Source: Pyropia yezoensis
Taxonomy: Eukaryota > Rhodophyta > Bangiophyceae > Bangiales > Bangiaceae
Direction of reading: 5' to 3'
Assembly (NCBI GenBank): GCA_009829735.1
Contig: CM020618.1
Location: 17,593,346-17,657,345 of the forward strand
Length of the DNA stretch: 64,000 nucleotides
In this document: in pieces, positions 1 through 10,600 of the stretch
How the letters are laid out: each line of letters begins with the position of its first letter
How positions within the stretch are numbered: the stretch's first letter is position 1
The notes under the pieces: model-generated
What the model was told of the DNA's origin: nothing
The model's database searches: none
What the model saw: only the letters and a program-made list of their open reading frames with translations
Program-made: the position numbers and the translations under genes

Positions 1-1377
1 CTGGGAGCCAGCTACGTCACCCCCCGGGTGCCCATTCGCTGCCAGAAGCTGCACGCGCCTGAAATGGGCCACCCCGGACAACCCGGACGAGGGCGACTGG
101 TGCTTGCGTGCGGTTCCTGTGCGTTCTATCCGCCGGCTGGTTCACGTCGTGCCGGACTTCTCAACTCTGCCGAGGGCACGCGGCGTGGAAGCGCTACCTG
201 CGGGACGTCGCGCACCCGTCGCACAGGCCAGACAGATGCGCTACTTTCTCAACGACTTTTACCCGTGGGGTTAGGCTGACGCACGTCACTGCTTCTACTT
301 CCTTGCACCGGTGACCCCGCGTTGTGCAGCTGTCGCGTGCGCGCTCAATGGCGCCGTCCTAGAGGGACCACGAGCGACGGCGCTTGACGCGCCACTTGCT
401 TCACGCGGCCGCGTTCGAACTCGTCCACCGCGTCAACGTTTGACACTATCGGTAAAAATGTTCAAAAGAGACAGTCTGCCTGTCTCACACGCAACAACCC
501 TCAGCCCTCCACTCACACCCATCCCGGCGTCACTCCGCCACGGCCGCCGCCGCGCTCATCACAGGTCGCACACCCGCACACCGGCGCCGTCGCGTGCAGT
601 GCGCGGCGAAGCGCCAGAAGCATCGTCGGCGGTGCCGTCCACGCCAACGGCTGCGCTCGGCTCGCTCCACGCCTCCACGGACTCCGTGGAGGCCGAAGAG
701 GACGAGGAAGACCACGCAGGGGCACGAAGGTGCCGTCGCACACGGCGCTCCGGTAGAAGAGGAACAAAGGACACGCGCTTTGCGCGGAACATGCGCACAA
801 CGCCAGGGGGAACCCGGACGAGAACGCGGTTGGGCAGTAGACGGCACGCAAAGCTGGCCACGTCGTCAGTCGCATGGCGCGGGATGTACCCTACGACCCA
901 GGAACCGGACCGCGACGACACCCGAACGCGCGAACCGAGAGGGAAGCGGCGAGACCACCAGGTCTGCTCGCGATCCATGATAAAGGGAGAAGGAGGTGAC
1001 GCGCGTGGACACGCGAGGTGTCGGTGGACGAGGGGGTCTCCACCGGGTGGGAGGGGCCGGTGGGCGTCTGCCGTTGTCGGGCGCAGTCGCAAGAGCACCG
1101 CGCCGCGAAGAAGGAAGAGGGTCCGCAGCAGCGCGGGTGCCGCGGTGAGGCACGTGAGCGTGAGCGTGCCAAGCGGGCGGGTCGCGTGCACAACCAGCGA
1201 ACAGCACCTGAGCGCTGAAGCGCCTCTCTGACTCTACGAGAGAATTTTCAAATACGGGCCGGCAAAGGTGCCGGCACGACGAAGTACTGCTCCTGGCCGT
1301 TCAACAGGGAGAGGTCGCCCTCAGGGCGTCTGGTGCCGACGCCACCCGGGCTGTGCGTTCGCCCTGCCCTCGTCCCC
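1..1377. other. GC-rich stretch, no confident gene
   Basis: Very GC-rich DNA that is open in several frames on both strands, which is expected from its composition. The most protein-like frame is on the minus strand (559-1191, 210 codons: hydrophobic start, basic middle, Ser-rich tail). It matches no family I recognise, and the plus strand is open across the same interval (311-1231, beginning at GTG). I see no RNA gene or repeat here. Confidence 0.5.
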
Positions 1378-1518
1378 GACGCGCACTTCATGGCCAAGTC
1401 GATGGCGTTTCGGCAATGGGCAACAGCCCACGGCTTACTGCACCTGCTGTCCAATGGGACCCCGGCCCACAACGGGAGCCCAACGATCGCATTCCGCCGG
1501 CCTAACGCGAGCTCGGCC
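1378..1518 (+). pseudogene. Possible retroelement integrase core scrap
   Basis: The frame reads Asp-Ala-His-Phe, then a Phe-x-x-Trp helix, then HGLLHLLSNGTPAHNG. Retroviral-type integrases have D-x-x-x-F, then (H)G-x-x-H-x-x-S, then P-x-x-NG at this spacing before the catalytic Glu. The Glu expected after NG is not visible, and the frame ends at 1521 without further integrase sequence. This is inferred from spacing alone; a chance resemblance is possible. Confidence 0.3.
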
Positions 1519-1521
1519 TGA

Positions 1522-3699
1522 GCAGGGCCAGGTCATCGACGAGGCAATCGTATCGGTGGGTTCGGTGGGGCTGCCGATGGCCCCACCGAGCTACCATCGA
1601 CGCCCCCCTCGATTTCACGATCCCCATCGAAAGGCCTCGATTGCTCTCGATCGGCTACGATCCTGAAAACGTCCAAAGGTGACGATCGCGACTCGGTGGA
1701 GGTGTGATGGATCTGTAGCATGGTTGGCAAAATGTGTGTATTTTTAGAGTCGCCTTTGATTGGAGTATGCTTTGATTAACGACAGTTTTAATTAATCGCC
1801 GATGTGTCAGTTTTTATACCTTTTTTGATTGTGTACTATATACATGAGAAACTATGCGCCTCCCACAATGCGCCACCAAGAATAAGCGTGGTTGGGCGCC
1901 ATCCAAGCAGACGCAGTACAACGTTAGAGCACCAATGATGTCCTCCTTGCGCGTCTTCTACCCCTCCTCCTTCCCAACGAGCTACGAAAATGGCTTCGGG
2001 TGCATACCGTTTTCGAGAGTCGGGTCGGCTGGCAGCACTCGTGACGATCTACCACAGAGTGCGGCAGGGTCTTCTTCCAGCACCGGTGCGCCTTACGCGC
2101 TGGGGGCTGAACCTGATATGACCGCGGCCGTCGACGAGGCGGCGCCTCGGCGCACCGCCGCGTCTTGGTAAGCGAGCGCGACGCCCATGGCGCCCACGAC
2201 AGCAAAGCAGGCCAGCGCCACCCCGAGCTATCCCGGCACCCAGGTCAGGACCGTGGCGACGGCGCGAACCACCAGGAGTGGAAGGGGGGCGAATACCGTC
2301 GCGAGCGTCCGCAGGGCTGCCGTTGTGGCCGCCGCCGCAGCCGCCACCGAGTCGGCGTCGGTTGACGACGCGGTGGTCGCGGCTGGCGCAGCATGGGCTT
2401 CTACCGGCCATCCACCGACGGCCCTCCCACCACCACCATCCTCGCCATCGGCGCCCGCCGCGACCGCGTCAGCGTCGGTGGCAAGAAGGGCGAGGCTGGC
2501 TGCTTCCACGGCCCCCCCCTCCCGTACCACCGCAACCGTCGCGGGCGACACCGCAGACGGCACAACCACCAGCGCCGCCAGCGCAGCCGCCCCCGCCCCC
2601 GACGTCGCCTGGTGCCGCCGGGCGATGGTGGCCAGGGCGGCCACCAGTGTAGTGCAGTGAGCGACGGTGGTGTTGCGAATCGTAGCGGCTGTGGTGTGTA
2701 CTCGGCAGCTTTAAATTTCAACAATAGAGTACTCACTTGAAAGGTTTTGGTATACTTACTGCCGAAAAGTGCTGTATGATTAATGCAACGGTCGGTTTCG
2801 GGGTTTGATTTGATCTATACTTTAAAATATGTTAAAGTCAATTACTAAAATGTATACATTAAACTCGTGACAACCATGACCTATATCGTGCTTTTCTATA
2901 AAATGCCCGGACAAGAACGTGCGGCGTTTGCGGTGTCTGTTCAGACACTGTTCCATTGGCCTGGGCGGGGGTGGTCTGGACACTACGTCTGACTGAGGCA
3001 AAACGTTCCAGCCACCAGACCCGGGTATTCCAATCTTCTGTATTGCCTCGCGTGAAAAAGCTCGCGATTTATATCTCCCCCCCGGACGTGTCACCCACTG
3101 GCCCGAAAATAAGGCCTCTCCGTTGCTCCTGGTGGGCCTCTCTGTGACCCACTTATTCGCTGAAAAACCCTCCGCACCGCGCCGGGTGGCCCTCTAGAAT
3201 GGGGTGCAAACGCCGCACGTTACGATTCCCCAGGTCGGCTTCCGGCCGATCCATCTGCTAACTAAGGCACTGGAGGCGCCCCTGCCCCCAATTGGCTGGA
3301 ACGCCACAGCCGCAGACACCGGCCAGGCCTGAATTGGGCTCGGAACGCCCCAGGCTCCAGACCGCGTCAGGGAGCTTTCGACGCTGCCCCCCGTAATTAG
3401 GAGTTTCATGGCGGCATTCCATTGGACGAGTTAATAATAGTTGATCCACGGAGGATCTCCCATTCTCTCGTGTTGTGGGAACCTCGGGGACGTTGATTGT
3501 TCGCGTCAGAAACAGAGTCGTGTGCTGTTTTTCGGCAATGACGTGAGGTCATTCTGCAGAGCACACATTTCCGACTGATCGCCTTCTGATCATGGCACAC
3601 GCACCCGCCACTTCGAGAAGGAGGCTGAGCTAGCCTCCTCGTGATCATGGCGCGCCTGTATCGACTTCGTGGCTTCGTGGGGCCTCGGAGTGGATGGGT
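1522..3699. other. Intergenic DNA left of E1
   Basis: Holds an AT-rich patch (about 1720-1860), a low-complexity GCC/CCACC-rich block (about 2180-2660, open on both strands, Ala/Pro/Thr-rich and not believed to be coding), an AT-rich patch (2700-2870), and a copy of a dispersed repeat at 2878-2945. The 3180-3700 part is ordinary sequence with short palindromes. No gene recognised. Confidence 0.5.
2878..2945 (-). repeat. Dispersed repeat, copy 1 (pairs with 18690-18757)
   Basis: The reverse complement shares an almost exact core (TCCGGGCATTTTATAGAAAA and following GCAC) with 18708-18731, with weaker similarity on both sides. Both copies lie in frames that would read SGHFIEKH. The nature of the repeat is unknown. 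Confidence 0.6.
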
Positions 3700-3704
3700 C
3701 TCCC
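3700..3704. repeat. Target-site duplication of E1 (left)
   Basis: CTCCC directly before the LTR start. The same five bases follow the other LTR at 14594-14598. Five bases is the usual duplication length for Ty3/gypsy integrases. Confidence 0.9.
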
Positions 3705-4066
3705 TGTAGCACAATAGGGAATCGTCGCACGTCCACTCTCAGGGAACACTCACCAAAGGGGATCGGCACCAACGTCACCGGGAGGCCAAGGTTGCTGTCC
3801 TTGGAGCGCAAGCCACGGGACCAAGATGGGAGCCCAAATGGGAGGGGTTTGTTGTTCTACCATGGCCGGCGGTAGATCCGCCGCCGGCCCCCTCGTTATA
3901 AACCCTCGGAGACACCACTAACTACCCTCCACCCCAAGATGCAAGTCCCTCTGGTCATACGTAACTCGCGGATACCGTGACCAGTACGAACTCTCAAACT
4001 GAAAGTTTAAGGAATAGTAGTAGCCCCCATAAATAGGGTCACAATACGGTTATCCATATTGCTACA
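3705..4066 (-). repeat. E1 3' LTR (left copy)
   Basis: 362 bp with 7-bp terminal inverted repeats TGTAGCA/TGCTACA. It holds a strong hairpin at about 3864-3890 (GGCCGGCGG and its complement) just before TATAAA at 3897-3902. The partner copy is 14230-14593, and the same LTR family bounds E2. Confidence 0.95.
3897..3902 (+). promoter_or_regulatory. TATAAA in LTR, directed toward the antisense ORF
   Basis: TATAAA is in the plus orientation, that is, antisense to gag-pol and pointing at the 838-aa ORF that starts about 750 bp downstream. The opposite strand reads TTTATA, so this site could serve both directions. It is conserved in all four LTR copies of E1 and E2. Promoter function is inferred. 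Confidence 0.4.
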
Positions 4067-4080
4067 TATCCCCCCCTTAG
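4067..4080 (-). promoter_or_regulatory. Polypurine tract of E1
   Basis: On the element strand this reads CTAAGGGGGGGATA immediately before the 3' LTR, the expected place for the plus-strand DNA primer of an LTR retrotransposon. The same tract sits at 28808-28821 in E2. Confidence 0.75.
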
Positions 4081-4652
4081 ATTCGGCCCGTCCTCGGGTC
4101 GATCCGCATTCGTCTTCCGAATGTAAGTGATCACGCGACCGTTTACCAGTCGGGTGGGGCTTTGCGCCCCTTCGCGGCCGACACTCCTATTCGGGGCTGA
4201 TTGAGGGGGGTGTCCCCCTTGGTATGGCGCGTACGCGGTCCGTTTTCCGGACCGTTGAATTCCCGATGCGGGATTGACTCACGACCCCTTTCCGGGGTGT
4301 GGTGCAAGTGGATCCGCCACCAGGCGTCTGGTGGTAGGGGAGCCCCTCTCGTGTGAACGTGTGAGTTGGGGCGGGGGCTGCCCGCTTTTCGCGGGGGCGG
4401 TTTCGGGGTGACCCCCCCCTTGATTGCCCCGTACGGGGGCACGGCTCCGGCCCAGGTGCCTGGGTGGAGCGCGCGCGTAGCTCCGTGTGGCGCGGGTCGA
4501 CCCGCGCCCCTCTATCGCCCCTCGTTGGGATTCTGGTGGTCATAAGCGCGGGTGCCCGCGCTTCCCTGGCTCGTCTCGGTGTTCCCACCGTACCGAGTCG
4601 TGGCCGGTGCCGGCTTGTTGGCACGGGGGACCCCTGCCGCTCCGGCCTCATC
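4081..4652 (+). other. Leader of the E1 antisense ORF
   Basis: GC-rich, conserved with E2 (28822-29391), including the segment just upstream of the start around 4533-4600. The frame is open from 4464, but E1 and E2 align best as protein from the ATG at 4653, so this is taken as untranslated leader. An upstream non-ATG start or a spliced leader cannot be excluded. Confidence 0.5.
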
Positions 4653-7169
4653 ATGTCAGACCCCGAGGTGCTCGGGGAGGCGGAAGACTTCCCGGTCCGG
4701 GAGGAGATGGAGGACGACGCGCCTGTCGGTCCTACCGCCGCCGAGCGTTACTTGGCGAGCTCGTCGGACGACGACGAGCCTTTGGGCGTCCGATTGTCGG
4801 CCGGAGGATTGTCGTCCGTCTGCAGCGGCACGACGGCGCCGTCGTTTGGCGGTCAACCCGGCGGTCGACCGCGCGTGGCGGCTTCTCCCCCGTCGCTTGG
4901 GGTTGCCCGGATGGGGCCTGGTGCCGGTGCTGGCTCGGCGGCACCTCAAGATGGTCCGCTAAGCGGCGGAGGCGGCGATTCCTTGCCGGCTCCGGTAGAG
5001 CAAGGGCGTCCGGGTGTCCGGTCGGTGCTTCCCCAAGACGGGGCGGGCGATGACGTGGGTGGTGGTGGCGGCGCCCCGCCCGATGTGGCGGGTCAAGATG
5101 GTGCAGGTGCCCGCGCGGTCGGTGCTCCGGCCCCGGAGGCGGTACAAGTGCCTTCTCCTCCTGAAGCGGGGGCGACGTCGACGGGCGGTGCCGCCGACGG
5201 TGCGCTACCCGCGGTGCCGCGGACGCCAAGCGGTCAAGACGTTCCTTCCCCGATGGCGGTCGACACCGGGAGTTACTCCGGGCGGGTGCCCGCCCTTCTT
5301 CTTCCCTCTCGACCCCGCGCTCCTGCGCCGGGGCATCTACCCGTTGGGCTTCCACCGGCGCCGGCGTTTCTTCCTGGGCCTGCCCGGGTCGCTCCGCTGG
5401 GTGGCCGTGTCGTCTTGGTCTGTGGCGGCGTCGCCTCGGCGGGTGGCGGTGACGCCTCTACGGTGGGACACCCCCCGTTGTCGGTCTCCGAGTTGGTGGC
5501 TCGGGTGCGCAGCTTGACCGTTCAAGAAGCCATGGACTCTGCTGGTCGGATGCGGGTGGACTCCCACCCGTCGGGTCACCGTGGAGGCACCTCCCGTCCG
5601 GTCCCGCTGGACCCCTGTTGGGAGCGGGAGTTGGCTCGGCTGGTTGCCCAGCCTGACGCGGTTCGCGTCGAGCATCATTGGATACTCAGTCAGCCGGACG
5701 ACCGGCATGCTCAACTCTGGCGCGCCCGGGTCGGGCGGCCTGAGGCGTCCCTCCACCCCGACTTTGGGGTGAGCGACTTGGTTGCTCCCGCGCTGCCGCG
5801 GGAGGTGGATTACCCCGCGGTTGCCCGCACGGTGGCTGCTTCACGAACCCCCGTAGCGTTCAGGCGCCTCGTGCCCGGAACCAACCGGTATCCCGGTTTG
5901 GAGTATTACCCGGGGGATTACCCGTATCTGTGGCTGACGCCGCCTTTCCCGCCCATGGCTGGGCTGAAGTCGGCGTCCAGCTGGCGTCGCAACCATGGTG
6001 TCATGGCGGACCCTTTTCGCACGGACATAACGTGCGCGTTGTACACCGGTAACGGTCGAGCTCCCGTGTACACTTTGTTGCGCCCGCCTGGGTGGCAAGA
6101 GGGGTGGGAGCCCGCCCCGGCTTTCCGGTTTGACACCGGTCCTTGCCTTCGCTATTCCGGCAGTGTGTTGGCCGGTCGGCCAACGCATGTGCTGCAGGGT
6201 GTTTTCACCCTGGAGGTTACCCTCCGGCAGGTTTCTTCCTTCTTGCTGTCGGTCCGCCGACAGGGCCGGTTGTTTCACCTTCCGACGGGTGTTCGTCGGC
6301 ACCTAGGGGAGCTAGGCGTTGCCGCCATTGCTGACGGGACGGGGCTCGTCCGTGAGCTGACTGCGCTCGTGGCCGTTCACGATGCCGTGAACTGGTCGGC
6401 GGTGGCGACCGTGCCCCCGTTCCGTGACGCGCAACCGGGAACGCTCCCGTTGCCTCGTCACTCGCTGCGTATCCGCCGAGTTACCTCGGGTGAGGATGGA
6501 TACCAAGGGTGGGCGTCCACCGAGTCGGTTCCTGACCTGGGTATTCCCGTGGTACTGCCTGACCCTCTCCAGGTGGGAACCCCCTGGTTCGGTCACCCGA
6601 CTCCTATGGGGACGGGTCGCCGTCGCCGTGAGTGGGACTCCACTGGTGGGGGCCGCGAGACGTATCGTCTTCGTGGGGAGTTCCACCGGATTCCCGGTGG
6701 GCGTTCTTCCCAGGAGTCTGGTCCTCCTTCACGGTCCTACCGTGCTCCTTACCAGGTACCGCCGGCTCCGGAGGTGGCTGTGTCCCCTCCTCCGGCTGTG
6801 GCTCCGGTCCCTCCGGTTGTTCTGGTGGCTTCGACGGCTCCCGTCATGCCCGACGGGGGTCCCCGTTTGTGGTATGAGGGCGTAGCCGCCCTTATCTCTC
6901 GTGAGTTGACGGAGGCGCCTCCGGTTAGCTGGGGGGATATCCCTCCTGGTGCTGCGCTGGTAGGTACTGCGCGTTGCCTCGGCTGGGTGCTTACCCGCCT
7001 CCAGATGGCGCTGGATGCTGTAGAGGCTGGTGACAGCACTCGGGTGAATCTTTGCACTGAGGTGACTCAGGCGCTCAACCGGCGTGAGATAGCCGACCGT
7101 TGGAGTGCGGAAGTGTACGCGACGACGCGTGACTGGCCTCCTCCTACTGACGGGGGTAACCCCTTCTGA
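4653..7169 (+). CDS. Antisense ORF protein of E1 (838 aa), unknown function
   Basis: Lies between pol and the 3' LTR on the strand opposite to gag-pol, running tail to tail with pol. The ATG at 4653 is chosen because E2 has a matching start (both begin MS-x-P-x-VL-x-E) and an acidic N-terminus (EEMEDDAPVG, then SSSDDDEP) follows. Residues about 60-300 are Gly/Pro/Ala/Val-rich and poorly conserved. The conserved core, about 330-620, includes VEHHWILSQPDDRHAQLWR, SASSWRRNHGV and SVRRQGRLFHLPTGVRRH. A second conserved block, from YEGV and VSWGDIPPGAALVG to DRWS-x-EVYA, closes the protein. There is no signal peptide, membrane segment or domain I recognise. Against E2, 14 of 16 changed codons in 5961-6071 are synonymous, so this is a selected protein. 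Extra antisense ORFs at this place are known from some plant Ty3/gypsy elements; whether this one is related cannot be judged here. Confidence 0.85.
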   Translation: MSDPEVLGEAEDFPVREEMEDDAPVGPTAAERYLASSSDDDEPLGVRLSAGGLSSVCSGTTAPSFGGQPGGRPRVAASPPSLGVARMGPGAGAGSAAPQDGPLSGGGGDSLPAPVEQGRPGVRSVLPQDGAGDDVGGGGGAPPDVAGQDGAGARAVGAPAPEAVQVPSPPEAGATSTGGAADGALPAVPRTPSGQDVPSPMAVDTGSYSGRVPALLLPSRPRAPAPGHLPVGLPPAPAFLPGPARVAPLGGRVVLVCGGVASAGGGDASTVGHPPLSVSELVARVRSLTVQEAMDSAGRMRVDSHPSGHRGGTSRPVPLDPCWERELARLVAQPDAVRVEHHWILSQPDDRHAQLWRARVGRPEASLHPDFGVSDLVAPALPREVDYPAVARTVAASRTPVAFRRLVPGTNRYPGLEYYPGDYPYLWLTPPFPPMAGLKSASSWRRNHGVMADPFRTDITCALYTGNGRAPVYTLLRPPGWQEGWEPAPAFRFDTGPCLRYSGSVLAGRPTHVLQGVFTLEVTLRQVSSFLLSVRRQGRLFHLPTGVRRHLGELGVAAIADGTGLVRELTALVAVHDAVNWSAVATVPPFRDAQPGTLPLPRHSLRIRRVTSGEDGYQGWASTESVPDLGIPVVLPDPLQVGTPWFGHPTPMGTGRRRREWDSTGGGRETYRLRGEFHRIPGGRSSQESGPPSRSYRAPYQVPPAPEVAVSPPPAVAPVPPVVLVASTAPVMPDGGPRLWYEGVAALISRELTEAPPVSWGDIPPGAALVGTARCLGWVLTRLQMALDAVEAGDSTRVNLCTEVTQALNRREIADRWSAEVYATTRDWPPPTDGGNPF

Positions 7170-7645
7170 TGGTTGTGGGTGTGAGAGTGAGGGACCCGGT
7201 GACCCTTATGGTAGCCGGGTAGTAGTGAGTATAAACTCATCCCCCGCTGGGGGCATTGCTTGCCTCTGTTTGCTGCCCTGGGGAGTACCCCTTCTGGCTC
7301 AGTGGTGCCTTGCCTCTCGTCCACCTTCTTCCGGTTGGTTCATGCTTGGGGAGGTCATCCTCCCTTACTCTGCGTCTTGGCTTGGAGAGGTCATCCTCCG
7401 GTGTAAGCCCCCTGGTTACTTCGATATTATCGGAGTTATCCTTTACCTTTTTAAGTCAACTTATTAAGGTTCAGGTTTACTTAGTTACCTAAGCTTGACT
7501 CTACTTAGTTACCTAAGCTTGGCTGGACTTAGTAGCCCAAGTCTGATTTGACTTAGTAACCTAAGTCTGCCATAACCATGTCACACCCTACTTAGTAGGA
7601 CTAAGCCCCAGCCCCCAACATCTGAAGACGGTGTCGGTTGGTTTG
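7170..7645. promoter_or_regulatory. Convergent 3' region of E1 with hairpin array
   Basis: Separates the stop of the antisense ORF from the stop of pol. The first 300 bp are strongly conserved with E2 (a CCCGG.../...GCCGGG hairpin near 7197-7222, then repeated GGGGAGGT-ATCCTCC blocks). From 7479 to 7606 there are five short units built on CTTAG-n4/5-CTAAG, each able to fold back, spaced about 24 bp apart. The position suggests shared 3'-end formation for two convergent transcripts; this is inference. Confidence 0.5.
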
Positions 7646-10600
7646 TTACAGGAGGCGGCGTCGCCTCATGTAAGGCATGAGGAGTTGGCGGGGTATATTC
7701 GCCGCCTGTTCCCTGGTGGGTGAGTCGTAACCGACCCACATTACCTTGACGTACCAGGGTTCTGGTAGGTCTGGGTAGGTATGTCCGACAATGCTCTCCA
7801 CTTGGTATGGTATTCCATCCGGTCCCACCGGGTCGTCCGACCGGTGGATGGTAAGTGCCTCACGTAGCAACCCAGCCGGTACCGGCTGAGGATGTTCCGG
7901 CTTCGGCGCCGGTGTGACATCACTCAAACTGATGCGTTGTATCTCCGTATCGGAGTGGAGGATAACAGAGTGGTCATCTCTGTGGAGGACCTGGTACGGT
8001 CCCTTGACCGGTTGCATGAGCTTGTTCCCTCGGAACTTCTGGTGTCTGATATAGACCCAGTCACCTGTCATCAGGGTAGCGTTGCGCACCCGTAGTCGGG
8101 CGTCGAAGTTCTTCTTGTACCGAAGTTGAGTACGGTCGAGGGCACCCTTGAGCTTAGGGATCATCCACGATAGCTTGGCTAACCAAGCTAGGTGGATCCA
8201 TTCGGCCGGACGGCCCTTCGGTGTGTCATACCGAGTGCACCTGTCTGTTGGCAACGTGAGGTTACCCACACCCAGTGGCATGACCCACTCTAGTGGGGCG
8301 ATGTTCGTGCTTCTGTGTGGCCTGGCGTTATACGCCAGGGTGAGTACGGACAGGAGCCTGTCCCATGTGTTCGTGTGCTCGGCCACGTAGCATTTTAGCA
8401 TTTTGACGATGGTTCGGTTGAACCGCTTCACTTGCCCGTTGGTTTGCGGGTGGTAGTCAGACGCCCGACGTGGTTCGATCCCGAACATGCCCATGACCTT
8501 CGTGCAGAATGCCGACGTAAAGTTTGCTCCGTTGTCGGAGAGGAGTTGCTTCATGACTCCGTATGCACTGATCCAGTGGTCAACCACTGCGTTCATGATG
8601 GTGTATGCCGTATCATCCGGGATGGCTGCCGCTCGTGACAGCTTAGTGAAGCCGTCAGACATGACCAGGATGTATCTGTTCCCTTCTTCCGTTACCGGAA
8701 GTGGCCCGAGTTTGTCCATAGCGACTTGCTCGTTGGGCCCATCGGGTGGGAATAGTTTCATAGCAGATGCCTGCCTATGTAGACTCATGCGGTTGCGTGC
8801 ACAGGGGTGGCATCCCCTTACGTGGTCAACCACGTCGACGGCCATTGCTGGCCAGTAGAAGAATCTTCGCATCGCTGCGAACATGCGTGAACCCCCCGGG
8901 TGTCCGGCTGTAGGGTTCTCGTGTTCTCGTTCCATGACGGCTTGCCGCAAGGATACGGGAACCGCGACTTGATGTCGTCCATCGGCGGGTGCCCGCCGGT
9001 ATATGAGTCCGTCTTCATTCTCGGAGAAGATGCCCGCCGTACCGGCCAGGAGGTTGGCGCGACGGCGTCTACAGTCGTCGTCATTGGCTTGTGCCTCGCG
9101 GAAGTCTGCGAGGGTCAGTGGGCACGCGCGGTGTGCCATGGTACGGTCAACCATACCTTGGGTGGCGTTACCCACCATGCAGACCGGTACCACCGGGATG
9201 TCCTCGTCCACCGGTCGGGTATCTCCACTCGGGGTGTCCAGTCGAGACAATGCATCTCCGAGGTGGTGGGATGACCCAGCCTTATAGACGGTACGATAGT
9301 CGTGCTCGGCCATCTTCAGCCTCCATCGGGCTAGCCTCCCATGGCTATCGGAATCCTTGTCACCAAGGTTGAGAAGCCATCGTAGGGGTTCGTGGTCGGA
9401 CCTCACGATGAACCTGGAGCCCTCCAGGTATGGACGGAGCAGTTGTACTGCCCATACAACTCCGAGGCACTCGCGCTCGGTGGCACTATAGTTACGTTCA
9501 GCTGGGTTGAGTGTCCGGCTGAAGTATCCTACCGGACGTAGGGCCGGGATAACGTTATCAGTACCGATCGCCGTCTCTCCCTGTAACAGGGTGCACCCCA
9601 CCTGGAAGTCGCATGCATCGACATCGATGACGAAGGTTCCTCGTCTATGCGGTAACGCAAAGACAGGTGGGGCCAGTAGGGCTCGCTTCAGCGACTCGAA
9701 TGCCTCCTCTTCGCTTGGCGAAGGGGGTTGGAGTACCTTCGGCAAGGTGCTGCTCGTCAAAACCGTTAACGGTTTAGCTATCCGAGCGAAGTCCTTGACG
9801 AACCGTCGGTACACGTTACACATTCCCAGGAAGCTTTTGAGCTGCGTCTGGGTGTTGGGGAACCTGGCGTCCCGGAGTGCCCGGGTATTGGCTTCGAGTA
9901 CCCCTAGGTTACCAGGGGTTATCTGGTGACCCAGATACTCAACTGTCTGCTGGAAGAAGGCGCACTTCTTGAGACGCAGGGTTACCCCGGCGTTCCTCAA
10001 GAGGGTGAGTACCTCGTCCACTTGTTGCACATGGTCATCCATGTTACGCGAGAAGACGATGACGTCATCGAGGTACACTAGGCAGTTACGCCACTTCACC
10101 CCCGACAGTATAATGTCGATAGCCCGCTGGAATGTAGCGGGTGCGTTGGATAATCCGAAGGGCATCCTTAGGAACTCGTACACTCCACTGTGACAGACGA
10201 ACGCTGTCTTGGGGATATCCTCCTCTGCCACTAGGATCTGCCAGTAACCGGCATTGCAGTCGATGGTGGTAAACACTGTAGCTTCCCCCAGGGAGTCGAT
10301 GCATTCATCCATCCTTGGTAAAGGGTATGAGTCCTTCTTGGTTACCAAGTTGAGGCGCCGATAATCGATGCAGAACCGAGGGGTTTGCTCCTTCTTCGGT
10401 ACGATGACTACTGGGGCACCCCACTCCGACATCGAAGGTCGGATCACCTTAGCTTCGCTTATCCTCTTCACTTCTCCGTCAACGATCTCTCGTTGCATAG
10501 GTCCCGCTCGGTGCGGTTGTGACCGGGCGGGTCGTGCGCCTGGTACCAGGTCTATACGATGTTGGGTTGCCCCAATGGTACCCAGGGCCCCGCCTGTCCA

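Noticed and set aside
559..1191. Minus-strand 210-codon frame as a gene
   Set aside because: GC-rich DNA is open on both strands here, and there is no family match or homologous copy to support it.
4464..4652. Upstream extension of the E1 antisense ORF as coding
   Set aside because: E1 and E2 share it at DNA level, but the aligned protein and acidic N-terminus begin at 4653; E3 also starts with the acidic block.
9507..9929. Plus-strand frames opposite pol (also 8487-8858, 34184-34870, 44429-45115)
   Set aside because: They mirror conserved pol codons, start at arbitrary ATGs and show no independent motif.
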